NCBI RefSeq assembly: GCF_027568575.1
Contig: NZ_JANUVP010000005.1
Reading direction: 5' to 3' (one strand)
Length of the DNA stretch: 64,000 nt
DNA from: Caldifermentibacillus hisashii
GTDB lineage: Bacteria > Bacillota > Bacilli > Bacillales > Caldibacillaceae
In this document: positions 24,660 through 34,184 of the stretch, piece after piece
Numbering within the stretch: position 1 is the first letter of the stretch
Layout: each line of letters begins with the position of its first letter
Program-made: the position numbers and the translations under genes
Notes under the pieces: model-generated
What the model saw: the letters and a program-made list of their open reading frames with translations, nothing else
Database searches by the model: none
What the model was told of the DNA's origin: nothing

Positions 24660-27071
24660 TTGAATTCGTTACACATGCTGATATTTATTCCTTTTGTATT
24701 TGCTATGGCAATTCCGCTTTTGTATAAGTTGTTTCATCCGAAAATTCATTTAGGTTGGTTTGTATTACTGATTCCTTTGGTCATATTTTTACACCTCTTT
24801 CGATACATTCCCTTAGTTGCAAAAGGTGATCATCTGACAACTTCCTTAGCGTGGCTTCCTTCAGTGGAGATGAATTTAGATTTTTATATTGATGGTTTGG
24901 CGTTATTGTTCGGATTATTAATTTCCGGTATCGGTGTACTTGTCATTATTTACTCCATTTTTTATCTATCAAAGCATCGAGAAGAACTTCATAAGTTTTA
25001 TATGTATTTAATGATGTTCATGGGCGCTATGCTGGGTCTTGTATTTTCTGATAATATTTTTATCCTATATGGCTTTTGGGAACTGACAAGTATTTCCTCA
25101 TTTTTATTAATCGCATTTTGGTATGAACGAAAGTCATCAAGAGATGGGGCAATGAAATCTTTGCTTATCACTGTCTTTGGCGGGCTTTGTATGTTTGCGG
25201 GGATGATTATGTTAACTCTTATCACCGACACATATAGTATTCGCGAAATGATTCTTAATGTGGAATTCGTTCAAGCACATAAATTATTTATCCCTGTGAT
25301 TATTTGCATTTTACTCGGAGCCTTTACAAAATCAGCCCAGTTTCCGTTCAGTATCTGGTTGCCCGGAGCAATGGAAGCGCCGACGCCCGTTAGTGCCTAC
25401 CTTCATTCGGCGACGATGGTGAAGGCGGGAATTTATTTGGTAGCTCGATTTACACCCGTTTTTGGCGGAAGTTCCGTTTGGTTTTGGCTAGTATCGGGAA
25501 TAGGAATCATTACTTTATTATATGGCTCAATTACAGCCGTTCGACAAACTGATTTAAAGGCGTTACTGGCCTATTCGACGATTAGTCAATTAGGTTTAAT
25601 TATGAGTTTATTAGGAATTGGTTCACTCACTTTTTATTTTGGACCGAGTGAACATGGTGTTACCTATTCGATGGCCATTTTTGCCGCAATTTTTCATTTG
25701 TTCAATCATTCCATGTTCAAAGGCAGTTTATTTATGGTCGTCGGAATTATTGATCATGAAACCGGAACAAGGGATATTAGACGGCTTGGCGGATTGATGC
25801 AGTTGATGCCGGTTTCGTTTACTGTTGCACTAATTGGTGGTTTCTCTATGGCCGGATTACCTCCTTTTAACGGATTTTTAAGTAAGGAAATGTTTTTTAA
25901 AGCAGTCAATGATGTGAGGGTGGCGGAAATATTTCATCTTGAAACACTTGGTATGCTATTTCCCTTACTTGCATGGATTGCCAGTATTTTTACTTTTGTT
26001 TACTCTATGATTCTCGTTTTTAAGACATTTTCCGGGAAATATCGACAGGAAAAGTTGAATCGGGATGTACATGAGGCACCTTTTGGTATGTTAATTCCAT
26101 CTGTAATACTCGCCTTCTTCGTCGTAGTTATTTTCTTTTTTCCAAATGTTTTTTCCAAATACTTGTTGAAACCGGCATTCGTTGCCATCCTACCGATGTT
26201 TACGATCGATAAGGTGGATATCAAAATTAGTGCTTGGCATGGATGGAATACTGAACTTTTGATGACTATCGGTGTTGTAATTATGGGAAGTCTCCTATTT
26301 ATTACAGTCAAGCGGTGGGTTCCTTTGCTTAAACAATATCCGCAATGGCTTACGTTAAATAACTTGTTTGAGAAATCTTTGGAAAAAGTCGAGCGCTATT
26401 CACTTACAATAACAAATCGCTATATGACCGGTTCGATCCGCCATTATTTTATCTATATTTTTTCGTTTTTTGTCATTGTTTTAGCCGGCTCACTTTTGTT
26501 GTTACACGGTATCCAATTTGATGTTTCCGAAGACAATGTCATCTGTATTTATGATATGGGTTTAGTTTTGGGGGTAATGATAGCCGCATTAACGGTTCTA
26601 TTTACAAGTAATCGAATGACGGCCATTGTTGCACTAAGTGTCGTAGGTTATTTAGTGACAATGTTTTTTGTTATCTTTCGTGCTCCGGATCTGGCACTTA
26701 CACAAATGGTTGTAGAAACAGTGACAACCGTACTATTTTTACTTTGCTTTTATCACTTGCCAAAGTTACAAAAGAATATTGGTCGGATCAAGTTTAAGTT
26801 AACAAATCTGATTGTGTCCGTTGCAACGGGATTAACAATTACTATACTTGCTTTGTCAAGCAACAGTCATAAGCTGTTTGAACCGATTTCTTATTTTTTT
26901 GAAAATGCGTATGAATTGGCCGGTGCAAAAAATATTGTTAATGCCATATTAGTCGATTTTCGCGGGTTTGATACAATGCTTGAAATTTCTGTTTTATGTA
27001 TTGCCGGGCTTGGGGTGTATACATTGGCTCGGTTCCGAATGAAAGGAAGTGATCACAATGAAGCCGAATGA
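24660..27071 (+). CDS. mrpA: Na+/H+ antiporter subunit A, MrpA
   Basis: An 803-residue membrane subunit homologous to NuoL at its N-terminus and to MrpB/NuoJ-type sequence at its C-terminus. Complex-I-like hallmarks are YGFWELTSISSFLLI, WLPGAMEAPTPVSAYLHSATMVKAG and HLFNHSMFKGSLFM with conserved charged residues of the proton channel; DLALTQMVVETVTTVLFLLCF marks the C-terminal domain. With MrpB-G it forms the heptameric antiporter for Na+ and pH homeostasis. TTG 24660 behind GGGGGGAT is chosen; ATG 24675 is possible. Confidence 0.95.
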   Translation: MNSLHMLIFIPFVFAMAIPLLYKLFHPKIHLGWFVLLIPLVIFLHLFRYIPLVAKGDHLTTSLAWLPSVEMNLDFYIDGLALLFGLLISGIGVLVIIYSIFYLSKHREELHKFYMYLMMFMGAMLGLVFSDNIFILYGFWELTSISSFLLIAFWYERKSSRDGAMKSLLITVFGGLCMFAGMIMLTLITDTYSIREMILNVEFVQAHKLFIPVIICILLGAFTKSAQFPFSIWLPGAMEAPTPVSAYLHSATMVKAGIYLVARFTPVFGGSSVWFWLVSGIGIITLLYGSITAVRQTDLKALLAYSTISQLGLIMSLLGIGSLTFYFGPSEHGVTYSMAIFAAIFHLFNHSMFKGSLFMVVGIIDHETGTRDIRRLGGLMQLMPVSFTVALIGGFSMAGLPPFNGFLSKEMFFKAVNDVRVAEIFHLETLGMLFPLLAWIASIFTFVYSMILVFKTFSGKYRQEKLNRDVHEAPFGMLIPSVILAFFVVVIFFFPNVFSKYLLKPAFVAILPMFTIDKVDIKISAWHGWNTELLMTIGVVIMGSLLFITVKRWVPLLKQYPQWLTLNNLFEKSLEKVERYSLTITNRYMTGSIRHYFIYIFSFFVIVLAGSLLLLHGIQFDVSEDNVICIYDMGLVLGVMIAALTVLFTSNRMTAIVALSVVGYLVTMFFVIFRAPDLALTQMVVETVTTVLFLLCFYHLPKLQKNIGRIKFKLTNLIVSVATGLTITILALSSNSHKLFEPISYFFENAYELAGAKNIVNAILVDFRGFDTMLEISVLCIAGLGVYTLARFRMKGSDHNEAE

Positions 27072-27495
27072 CGTCATCTTACAAAGTGTAACCAAAGTGA
27101 CTGTCATCATTATTTTTACCTTTTCTGTTTATTTGTTTTTAAACGGACACCATCATCCGGGAGGCGGCTTTATTGGCGGGTTGAGTACAGCAGCGGCAAT
27201 TGTATTGCTTTTTTTAGCATTTGATATTGAAAAAGTCCGGGAAAATTTTCAAATTGATTTTAAGAAACTGGCCGCACTTGGGGTTTTAATTGCCATTGGT
27301 ACAGGCTTTACGGGTATGTTGGCGGGTGACCCGTTTTTAACTCAATATTTTAATGATAAAAATTTACCGATTTTTGGGAAAACGGAATTGGCTACGGCAC
27401 TAATTTTTGATACCGGTGTCGCTCTTGCAGTAATTGGAACAGCCGTGAGCATCATTCTGAGTATTAGTGAGGGGGATTCTCTATGGAAACGATAA
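27058..27495 (+). CDS. mrpB: Na+/H+ antiporter subunit B, MrpB
   Basis: A 145-residue protein with four predicted membrane helices and the family motif GHHHPGGGFIGGL. It overlaps the end of mrpA by 14 bp, and AAAGGAAGTGAT within mrpA is its ribosome site. Confidence 0.95.
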   Translation: MKPNDVILQSVTKVTVIIIFTFSVYLFLNGHHHPGGGFIGGLSTAAAIVLLFLAFDIEKVRENFQIDFKKLAALGVLIAIGTGFTGMLAGDPFLTQYFNDKNLPIFGKTELATALIFDTGVALAVIGTAVSIILSISEGDSLWKR

Positions 27496-27821
27496 TGGCT
27501 TGTCTTGTCGGACTGTTATTTACGATCGGTACTTATTTAGTTTTATCGAGACAAATGTTACGGATTATTTTTGGATTGTCAATAATCAGTCATGCTGTTA
27601 ATCTATTAATTTTAACATCGGGTGGTTTAAAAACCGGAAGTGCCCCGTTACTTGATGAAAAAATGGCCGGATTTACCGATCCATTGCCGCAAGCATTAAT
27701 TTTAACAGCAATCGTTATTAACTTTGCGGTAACAGCCCTGTTGCTTGTGCTAAGTTATCGTTCCTATCAAATTTTTAAGACGGATGATATGGAACGGCTA
27801 AGGGGAAATCCGGATGAATAA
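27483..27821 (+). CDS. mrpC: Na+/H+ antiporter subunit C, MrpC
   Basis: A 112-residue NuoK-like subunit with three helices. The segments LRIIFGLSIISHAVNLLIL and DPLPQALILTAIVINFAVTA are characteristic. It overlaps mrpB by 13 bp, implying coupled translation. Confidence 0.95.
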   Translation: METIMACLVGLLFTIGTYLVLSRQMLRIIFGLSIISHAVNLLILTSGGLKTGSAPLLDEKMAGFTDPLPQALILTAIVINFAVTALLLVLSYRSYQIFKTDDMERLRGNPDE

Positions 27822-29301
27822 CCTATTAATTTTACCTATTGCGTTTCCGTTATTCATTGGTATGTTGTTAATTATTTTCAGAAAAAATATTTGGCTGCAC
27901 CGTTTGTTAAGCCCGGTTGCATGTATTTTCCCGGGGATGGTTGCATTAATTTTGATGAACCAAATAAAAGACAGCGGGATTCAAACATTGCAGTTGGGCG
28001 GCTGGCAAGCTCCTTATGGAATCAGCCTTGTTGCGGATATGTTTGCTGCAATACTGCTATTTGTGACAAGTATTGTATCTCTTTGCTGTCTGCTTTATGC
28101 CTTTCACTCGATTGGAAAAGAGAGAGAAAAATATTATTTTTATCCGCTGATTTTGTTTTTAATCACCGGGGTTAACGGTGCATTTTTAACCGGAGATTTA
28201 TTTAATCTGTATGTTTTTTTTGAAGTGTTTCTTGTGTCCTCTTATGTACTGATCACTTTAGGAGGCACTCGGAACCAGCTGCGGGAATCATTAAAGTACA
28301 TCATGATCAACGTGATTTCTTCCGCTTTTTTTCTCGTAGGTGTTGCGTATTTGTACGCTGTAACGGGAACATTGAATTTTGCCCATTTATCAATCCGTGT
28401 TGCTGAAGCGGGACAAGATGGATTGATTACGACGATTTCATTTTTGTTTTTAATTGTGTTTAGTTTAAAAGCAGGTCTTTTCCTCTTTTATTGGTTGCCG
28501 GGTTCTTATAGCGTTCCACCTGGCGCAATCGCTGCTATTTTTGCAGCACTTTTGACAAAAGTTGGTATTTATGCGATTTTTCGGATGTTTACCCTCATTT
28601 TTTATCACCAGCCACAAGTCACCCATATGGGTATTGGTATTTTAGCAGCTCTAACAATGATTCTTGGTGCAATGGGAGCAATCGGATATCGGGATTTGAA
28701 AAAAATATTAACATACAATGTCATTATTAGTGTAGGTTTTATTTTGATTGGATTAGTTGCTTTTACGGAACAAAGTCTTTTAGGCTCTATTTATTATTTA
28801 ATCCACGATATGATTATAAAAGCTTTAGTATTCTTGATCGGTGCGACCATTATAGGCCTTACCGGAACAAGCAAGCTCAAAGATATGAGTGGACTGATTC
28901 GTACACACCCGGCTTTAGGTTGGATGTTTTTCATTGCTGTATTGTCTATGGTAGGAATTCCTCCATTAAGCGGTTTTCTTGGAAAGTTATATATTACGAA
29001 AGGAGCATTTGCAGCAAGCTATTTTTGGTTAGGAGGGTTCGGATTATTAGCGAGTATATTCATTCTTTATTCATTAATTAAAGTATTTATGGATGTCTTC
29101 TGGGGAGAAACGGTAATGAGCGAAGATGAGGAAAAAGGAACAACAAAAGGGGTAATGTTACCAATTGTTTTATTGACAGGTATCAGTCTTGCGCTCGGAC
29201 TCGGTGCTGAAGGAATTCATGAGTATGTATTGATAGCTGCAAAAGGTTTACTTGATCCCAACCAATATATTTTTGCCGTACTGGATAAAGGGGGGATTTA
29301 A
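27814..29301 (+). CDS. mrpD: Na+/H+ antiporter subunit D, MrpD
   Basis: A 495-residue NuoN/NuoM-like subunit with about 14 helices. Conserved elements include FNLYVFFEVFLVSSYVLI with the channel Glu, GLFLFYWLPGSYSVPPGAIAA and LIHDMIIKALVFLIGATII. With MrpA it provides the proton-translocating half-channels. The start overlaps mrpC by 8 bp and the stop abuts mrpE. Confidence 0.95.
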   Translation: MNNLLILPIAFPLFIGMLLIIFRKNIWLHRLLSPVACIFPGMVALILMNQIKDSGIQTLQLGGWQAPYGISLVADMFAAILLFVTSIVSLCCLLYAFHSIGKEREKYYFYPLILFLITGVNGAFLTGDLFNLYVFFEVFLVSSYVLITLGGTRNQLRESLKYIMINVISSAFFLVGVAYLYAVTGTLNFAHLSIRVAEAGQDGLITTISFLFLIVFSLKAGLFLFYWLPGSYSVPPGAIAAIFAALLTKVGIYAIFRMFTLIFYHQPQVTHMGIGILAALTMILGAMGAIGYRDLKKILTYNVIISVGFILIGLVAFTEQSLLGSIYYLIHDMIIKALVFLIGATIIGLTGTSKLKDMSGLIRTHPALGWMFFIAVLSMVGIPPLSGFLGKLYITKGAFAASYFWLGGFGLLASIFILYSLIKVFMDVFWGETVMSEDEEKGTTKGVMLPIVLLTGISLALGLGAEGIHEYVLIAAKGLLDPNQYIFAVLDKGGI

Positions 29302-29781
29302 TTGCCGATTCAAGTGTTAATGAACTTATTTATCGCCGGGTTATGGATGTTTTTACAGGATGAAGCGAGTTTCCTTACTTTTTTCAGTGGTTATTTAGTA
29401 GGTTTGTTCATTTTATTTTGCTTAAGACGTTTTTTTCATAAGCCATTTTATCTTTTTACCTTTCTTGCTATAGGAAAATTGTTTCTTATTTTTATATATG
29501 AATTATTAATATCAAGTCTTTTTGTTATTAAACATATCGTAAGACCAAAAATAAATATCAAACCGGGGATTTTTCGCGTGGAGACGGATTTAGCGGGAGA
29601 TCTTGAAATAACTTTATTGTCTCTGCTCATTTGTTTAACACCGGGTTCGGTCGTGATGGAAGTAACACCGGATGCAAAGACTTTGTTTGTCCATGCACTG
29701 CATATTCCCGAATCAAAACCATCCGTGCTCAAATCAAAGGCGGTTTTTGAAAAGGCGATAAAGGATGTGACCAGAAAATGA
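29302..29781 (+). CDS. mrpE: Na+/H+ antiporter subunit E, MrpE
   Basis: A 159-residue subunit with hydrophobic N-terminal helices and a soluble C-terminal part (LSLLICLTPGSVVMEVTPD, then HALHIPES). It starts with TTG directly after the mrpD stop, with GGGGGGAT of the mrpD tail as ribosome site. It overlaps mrpF by 4 bp. Confidence 0.93.
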   Translation: MPIQVLMNLFIAGLWMFLQDEASFLTFFSGYLVGLFILFCLRRFFHKPFYLFTFLAIGKLFLIFIYELLISSLFVIKHIVRPKINIKPGIFRVETDLAGDLEITLLSLLICLTPGSVVMEVTPDAKTLFVHALHIPESKPSVLKSKAVFEKAIKDVTRK

Positions 29782-30065
29782 CGTTTGAAATTATTATGAT
29801 TGTATCTTTATGTTTATTAACATTATCGATTTTGGCCAATATTTATCGGGTTGTAAAGGGTCCTTCAAGTGCTGACCGTATCCAGGCTCTCGATGCAATC
29901 GGTATTAATTTAATTGCCAGTATTGCTGTTTTTTCCGTTCTCCTGCACACCCATGCCTTTTTTGATTTGATTTTGTTGATTGGCATTCTTTCTTTTGTCG
30001 GAACCGTTGCTTTTGCGAGATTTACAGAAAGAGGTATGGTAATTAAGCAGAAAGATGAAGGGTAA
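29778..30065 (+). CDS. mrpF: Na+/H+ antiporter subunit F, MrpF
   Basis: A 95-residue subunit with three helices and the family motif VVKGPSSADRIQALDAIGIN. The 4-bp ATGA overlap with mrpE indicates translational coupling. Unusually, 85 bp separate it from mrpG. Confidence 0.95.
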   Translation: MTFEIIMIVSLCLLTLSILANIYRVVKGPSSADRIQALDAIGINLIASIAVFSVLLHTHAFFDLILLIGILSFVGTVAFARFTERGMVIKQKDEG

Positions 30066-30150
30066 AGTTATTTCGGAAAAGTGGTTATACCAAGGGCATT
30101 GAAGATAAGTCCGTTAGTATAAGTATAATCAATTGAAAGAGGTGATATTG

Positions 30151-30513
30151 TTGCACGGAAGTGATGAAGTAATTGCCGCACTTTTTATTCTTGCCGGTTC
30201 CATTATTGTGTTTGTCAGTGCTATTGGGATTATCCGCCTACCGGATGTCTATACTCGTTCACATGCAGCATCAAAAAGTTCGACATTAGGTGTGTTAAGT
30301 ACATTAGTCGGGACATTACTCTACTTTTTAATTTCTGAAGGCTATTTTAGTATTCGGCTCATAATGGGAATATTCTTTGTGTTTTTAACAGCTCCTGTTG
30401 CTGCTCATCTCATTGCTCGATCGGCCTATCGTAACGGAGTACCACTGACTGAAAAATCGATTGAAGATGAGTTAAAAAAATATTATTTTGAAAACGAACT
30501 GTCAAAAAAATAA
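30151..30513 (+). CDS. mrpG: Na+/H+ antiporter subunit G, MrpG
   Basis: A 120-residue three-helix subunit with the family signature IGIIRLPDVYTRSHAASKSSTLGV. The start is TTG 30151 behind GAAAGAGGTGAT. It lies 85 bp after mrpF, where most mrp operons have overlapping genes; a TATAAT at 30124 with only a poor, 19-bp-spaced TTGAAG leaves an extra promoter possible but weak. Confidence 0.95.
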   Translation: MHGSDEVIAALFILAGSIIVFVSAIGIIRLPDVYTRSHAASKSSTLGVLSTLVGTLLYFLISEGYFSIRLIMGIFFVFLTAPVAAHLIARSAYRNGVPLTEKSIEDELKKYYFENELSKK

Positions 30514-30853
30514 AGCAGGTTAAACATAATGGTTACCGCCCAAAAAGCCCCTTTTTTAAAAAACTAACGTTCAAATCACAACACATTGTGTTTTGATAAA
30601 TATAGATAATACTATATTAGCTAAAATTTTTCCATAAAACCTTTTTGGGTACTAATCACATAATTATTCAATGGAAATTATTTTAAGGTTATTTTAATAA
30701 AAAAATACTTGAATATCTATTGACAATTTTTTTAATAAGGTGTCAAATATAAATAATAAATATTTGCTTTAAAGGGGTAAAGTGGTTGGCGCGCAAAGGG
30801 GGATTTTCAAAATTGAACTTCAGCAACAATAGAAAAAGACGGGAGAGATGTTG
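30514..30853. other. mrpG to ABC-permease intergenic region
   Basis: It contains an inverted-repeat-bounded segment, CCCAAAAAG (30539-30547) to CTTTTTGGG (30641-30649), related to sequence at 37205-37300, and a TTGACA at 30720 with AT-rich DNA but no properly spaced -10. A 13-codon TTG frame (near 30812) overlaps the permease start. No binding-protein gene is present. Confidence 0.45.
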
Positions 30854-31834
30854 ATGACTTTACCTGCGATACTTGATGCTTCGGAAATGGGAATTATTTT
30901 TGCGATTATGGCACTCGGTGTATATATATCGTTTCGTGTCCTTAATTTTGCAGATTTGACGGTGGATGGCAGTTTTGTTACCGGCGGGGCTGTTGCTGCG
31001 GTAATGATTGTAAATGGTTATTCACCTATATTGGCATCATTGGCTGCACTGATTGCCGGTTTTTTTGCCGGATGTATAACCGGTCTCCTTCATACGAAAG
31101 GAAAGATCAATGATTTACTTTCCGGAATTCTCATGATGCTGGCCCTTTATTCTATTAACTTACGGATTATGGGGTTAACACTGGAAGATGGTGTTTCTCG
31201 TCCGAATATTCCGTTATTAAATTCAGACACTATTTTTACAAAAGTTGGGGATTTTTTTAACTCAATCGGACTTGGCGATTACGGAATTTTAATTTTTATG
31301 ATCATTGTCACATTGATATTTAAATTTTTAACAGACTATTTTCTTAAAACGGAAATTGGTTTATCCATCCGGGCAACAGGTGATAATCAACGAATGATCC
31401 GTAGTTTTTCAGCAAATACAGACGGCTTGATCATTTTAGGTCTCGGTATTTCTAATGCATTTGTTGCATTTTCCGGTGCCTTAATTGCCCAATACAATCA
31501 ATTTTCTGATGTTGGAATGGGGATTGGGATGATTGTGGTCGGGCTGGCATCGATTATAATTGGTGAAGCTATTTTCGGGAAGAAGACGATCGCCCGCACA
31601 ACTTTAGCTGTTGTATTTGGTGCAATTATTTACCGAATCTTTATCACGATTGCATTAAATCAAGGGATCTTGGATGCCAGTGACCAGAAATTAGTTACTG
31701 CGGTTATCGTTATTTTGGCCTTAGTCTTGCCGAAACTAATCGATAAACAACGGGAGAAAAATCGGAAAGCAAAACACAAGCTTCAAGGAAAATCGAACAG
31801 TAAAGCAAACGGGGAGGGTGAATCTGTTGCTTGA
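30854..31834 (+). CDS. ABC transporter permease, branched-chain/tryptophan (TrpY)-like
   Basis: A 326-residue permease of the BPD_transp_2 (LivH-like) family with about 8-10 helices. The segment GVYISFRVLNFADLTVDGSF and the late GLSIRATGDNQRMIRSFSAN loop that docks on the ATPase are typical of the subgroup annotated as TrpXYZ-like or unknown-substrate uptake. ATG 30854 lies six bases after GGGAGAG. It overlaps the ATPase gene. The lipoprotein gene that normally precedes such permeases is absent. Confidence 0.85.
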   Translation: MTLPAILDASEMGIIFAIMALGVYISFRVLNFADLTVDGSFVTGGAVAAVMIVNGYSPILASLAALIAGFFAGCITGLLHTKGKINDLLSGILMMLALYSINLRIMGLTLEDGVSRPNIPLLNSDTIFTKVGDFFNSIGLGDYGILIFMIIVTLIFKFLTDYFLKTEIGLSIRATGDNQRMIRSFSANTDGLIILGLGISNAFVAFSGALIAQYNQFSDVGMGIGMIVVGLASIIIGEAIFGKKTIARTTLAVVFGAIIYRIFITIALNQGILDASDQKLVTAVIVILALVLPKLIDKQREKNRKAKHKLQGKSNSKANGEGESVA

Positions 31835-32621
31835 ACTGAAAAATATTAAAAAGATTTTTAATGAAGGAACATTGGATGAAAAAATCGCCCTCGATCACAT
31901 TAATCTATCTTTGGAAAAAGGTGATTTTGTCACAATTATCGGGAGTAATGGCGCTGGGAAATCAACGTTAATGAATATTATATCAGGTGTGCTCTCTCCT
32001 GATCTAGGTAACGTAGTCATTCACGGGAAAGATGTAACGAATATCCCGGAATATAAACGTTCCAAATTGATTGGACGCGTGTTTCAAGATCCGATGGCAG
32101 GAACCGCACCTTCCATGACGATTGAGGAAAATTTAGCCTTGGCCTATTCGCGAAATAAAAAACGGACACTTGGTCTCGGGGTGACAAAAAAACGAAGAGA
32201 ATTTTTCCGCGAATCGTTGGCCTCATTAAATTTAGGATTGGAAGATCGTCTGAATGCCAAAATTGGTCTTCTATCCGGTGGGGAACGGCAAGCAATTTCT
32301 TTACTGATGGCAACATTCACAGAACCGGATATTTTATTATTAGACGAACATACCGCAGCCCTAGATCCGAACCGAGCTCAGCTAATTACGGAACTTACGA
32401 AGCAAATTGTAAAAAAATATGGCCTTACTACGCTGATGGTTACTCATAATATGCAGCAAGCTTTAGACTTAGGAAACAGATTAATCATGATGGATAACGG
32501 TCAAATTATTTTAGATATTAATGAAGCGAAGAAAAATCAACTGACGATTGATGATTTATTAATAGAGTTTCAGCGAATTCGCGGCGAAAAGCTCGTAACC
32601 GACCGGACATTATTAGCGTAA
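31827..32621 (+). CDS. ABC transporter ATP-binding protein (TrpZ-like)
   Basis: A 264-residue ATPase. Walker A is IGSNGAGKSTLMN, the signature is LSGGERQAISLLMA and Walker B is DILLLDEHTAALDPN. The DEHTAALDP form is characteristic of the ATPases paired with these permeases. The start is TTG 31827 behind GGGGAGGGTGA, overlapping the permease by 8 bp. Without a binding protein the pair must use one encoded elsewhere or be incomplete. Confidence 0.88.
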   Translation: MLELKNIKKIFNEGTLDEKIALDHINLSLEKGDFVTIIGSNGAGKSTLMNIISGVLSPDLGNVVIHGKDVTNIPEYKRSKLIGRVFQDPMAGTAPSMTIEENLALAYSRNKKRTLGLGVTKKRREFFRESLASLNLGLEDRLNAKIGLLSGGERQAISLLMATFTEPDILLLDEHTAALDPNRAQLITELTKQIVKKYGLTTLMVTHNMQQALDLGNRLIMMDNGQIILDINEAKKNQLTIDDLLIEFQRIRGEKLVTDRTLLA

Positions 32622-32625
32622 ATGA

Positions 32626-32668
32626 AAAGACATTAAGGAAAGCATGTGCTTGACTTGGTGTCTTTTTT
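32626..32668 (+). terminator. Terminator after the ABC operon
   Basis: AAAGACA-TT-AAG pairs with CTT-GG-TGTCTTT, with two wobbles, and a T run follows. Confidence 0.65.
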
Positions 32669-32678
32669 TGTACGTTAA

Positions 32679-32800
32679 GAAAGTATAAATTTCCAGCAAA
32701 GAAGCGAATTCGACGTAGTTGGAAATTTTAAGAATTAAGTATAAGTGCAACTACGGCTCTGCTTTCGCCTAAAGGCTCGGCAATCGCCGAGTTTTCTTTA
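32679..32800 (+). repeat. Dispersed composite repeat, copy 1
   Basis: A left part with an AAATTTCCA/TGGAAATTT hairpin is followed by CAACTACGGCTCTGC and a right hairpin CTCGGC-AATC-GCCGAG with TTTTCTTTA. Related copies lie at 40217, 45845 and (partly, reversed) 5943. The right hairpin looks like a terminator, yet a separate terminator lies just upstream in each full copy. Confidence 0.7.
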
Positions 32801-32883
32801 AGGAATAATTTATTGTGTAATTTTCTCGCTAGGACGAATAACAAAATAGCGTTTCCATTATAAGAATTAAGGTGAACATCCAT

Positions 32884-33399
32884 ATGAAAAATGAAGTATA
32901 TATAGAAAAATTAATAACTTCATTAAAAAATAGGTTGGATAAAAATAGTGCACTGTATCGGAACACTTATTTTGGAAATGTAGTTCTCTCAAAAGTAAAG
33001 TTTTACCCTGCCTGTACTGATGAAGAACTAAAAAAATATAGTAGTATTCCATTACCGGTGGATTATCTTCAATTTTTAAAAATATCTAATGGAGCAGAAC
33101 TGTTTACCGATGATTATAAAGGTAGCCGGGCATTACTTGAATTATATTCTTTGGATAAAATTTTTGAAGGGAAAAATTTCTATGTGAATAACTTGAAAAT
33201 CGAGGATGTATATCCGATTGGTCATTTATTAGACAATGCCGATTTAGTCGTGAACATTCGGGATCTTAGAAACGGGGGACAATACCTTTCTCTGTCGGAT
33301 GGTTCAAAAAAATTTAATTATACATTTCAAGAATGGCTTGATAAATTTATCATTGCTCAAGGAAATGAATTTTGGTTACTTGATCATCCTTATAGATAA
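32884..33399 (+). CDS. SMI1/KNR4 (SUKH) family protein
   Basis: A 171-residue cytosolic protein of the SUKH superfamily: LPVDYLQFLKISNGAELF, then LYSLDKIFE, VYPIGHLLDNADLVVNIR and LSDGSKKFNYTFQEWLDKF. Many SUKH proteins are immunity proteins against polymorphic toxins, others are housekeeping. No toxin or secretion gene lies beside it. ATG 32884 after TTAAGGTGA is preferred over GTG 32872, which overlaps that site. Confidence 0.75.
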   Translation: MKNEVYIEKLITSLKNRLDKNSALYRNTYFGNVVLSKVKFYPACTDEELKKYSSIPLPVDYLQFLKISNGAELFTDDYKGSRALLELYSLDKIFEGKNFYVNNLKIEDVYPIGHLLDNADLVVNIRDLRNGGQYLSLSDGSKKFNYTFQEWLDKFIIAQGNEFWLLDHPYR

Positions 33400-33692
33400 T
33401 AAAGACACGGCCTTATGTTCATGTTCATATTTGAGATGATTTTTCAAATGCAGTTCATTCAGCTTAGTTAGGGGAAATTTCTGAACTTTGAGGGGATCAT
33501 CACCCATATTGAACGTGGCGATTATAAAATAATGAAAGTTGAAAGTAATGTTACTGAATCACCGATTGGGTTAATTAACCATCAGTGGAGAGGTCCACTG
33601 ATGGAAGCTTCACTTTATAACATACTTTTGTAAAATGGAAATGCTAATCCGCAATCCTCCATATAAATCATGTTACTTTTGGGCAAAGGAAG
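33400..33692. other. Intergenic region after the SUKH gene
   Basis: It contains the hairpin CCATCAGTGG-AGAGGT-CCACTGATGG (33579-33604), followed by AAGCTTCACTTTAT, a variant of the yutH terminator element at 4383. Nothing else was recognised. Confidence 0.5.
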
Positions 33693-34079
33693 CTAGTCAT
33701 GCTTTAGAGGCACAACTGCTATCGTGCATCTTGAGATACAAATCAGTTTGTCCTCTTCATCTTTGATTTGGATTTCCCAAATTTGGGTGGTCCGGCCTTG
33801 ATGCAAGACTTTCCCTTCTGCCGTAACGATTCCTTCTCTTTTTGAACGAACATGATTTGCATTAATTTCCAGACCAAAACATGTTTCATTTTCTTGATCA
33901 ATCAGCAGATAGGCTCCGACGCTTGCAACTGTTTCAGCCAGCGCAACCGAGGCACCTCCGTGAAGATACCCCAGCGGCTGTCTCGTTCTATCATCCACCG
34001 GCATTGTCGCAGTTACAAATCCTTTTTCTAAAATTTTTATTTCAATTCCTAAACTATCTGTCAATCCTTTTGAATACAA
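33693..34079 (-). CDS. PaaI/YuxO-type hotdog thioesterase
   Basis: A 128-residue single hotdog domain. The active-site helix is QPLGYLHGGASVALAETVAS with the catalytic Glu, and ADVRSKREGIVTAEG-like strands follow. It resembles the acyl-CoA thioesterases YuxO and PaaI; the substrate cannot be read. The TTG at 34079 follows GGGGG at six bases. The upstream flank carries a third, degenerate member of the CCACTGATGG repeat family (34185). Confidence 0.85.
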   Translation of the reverse strand: MYSKGLTDSLGIEIKILEKGFVTATMPVDDRTRQPLGYLHGGASVALAETVASVGAYLLIDQENETCFGLEINANHVRSKREGIVTAEGKVLHQGRTTQIWEIQIKDEEDKLICISRCTIAVVPLKHD

Positions 34080-34184
34080 GTACTTCCCCCCTTAAAAAAC
34101 TTTTTATCCCACCTGAACGGCGAGTCAAGACCCACACCCAGGATTTTCGAGCTTCCAAAGACGATAGGTGGGGACAAACAAAAG

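Noticed and set aside
30514..30853. Riboswitch or T-box before the TrpY-like ABC genes
   Set aside because: Such transporters can be T-box controlled, but the region shows only repeats and AT-rich DNA.
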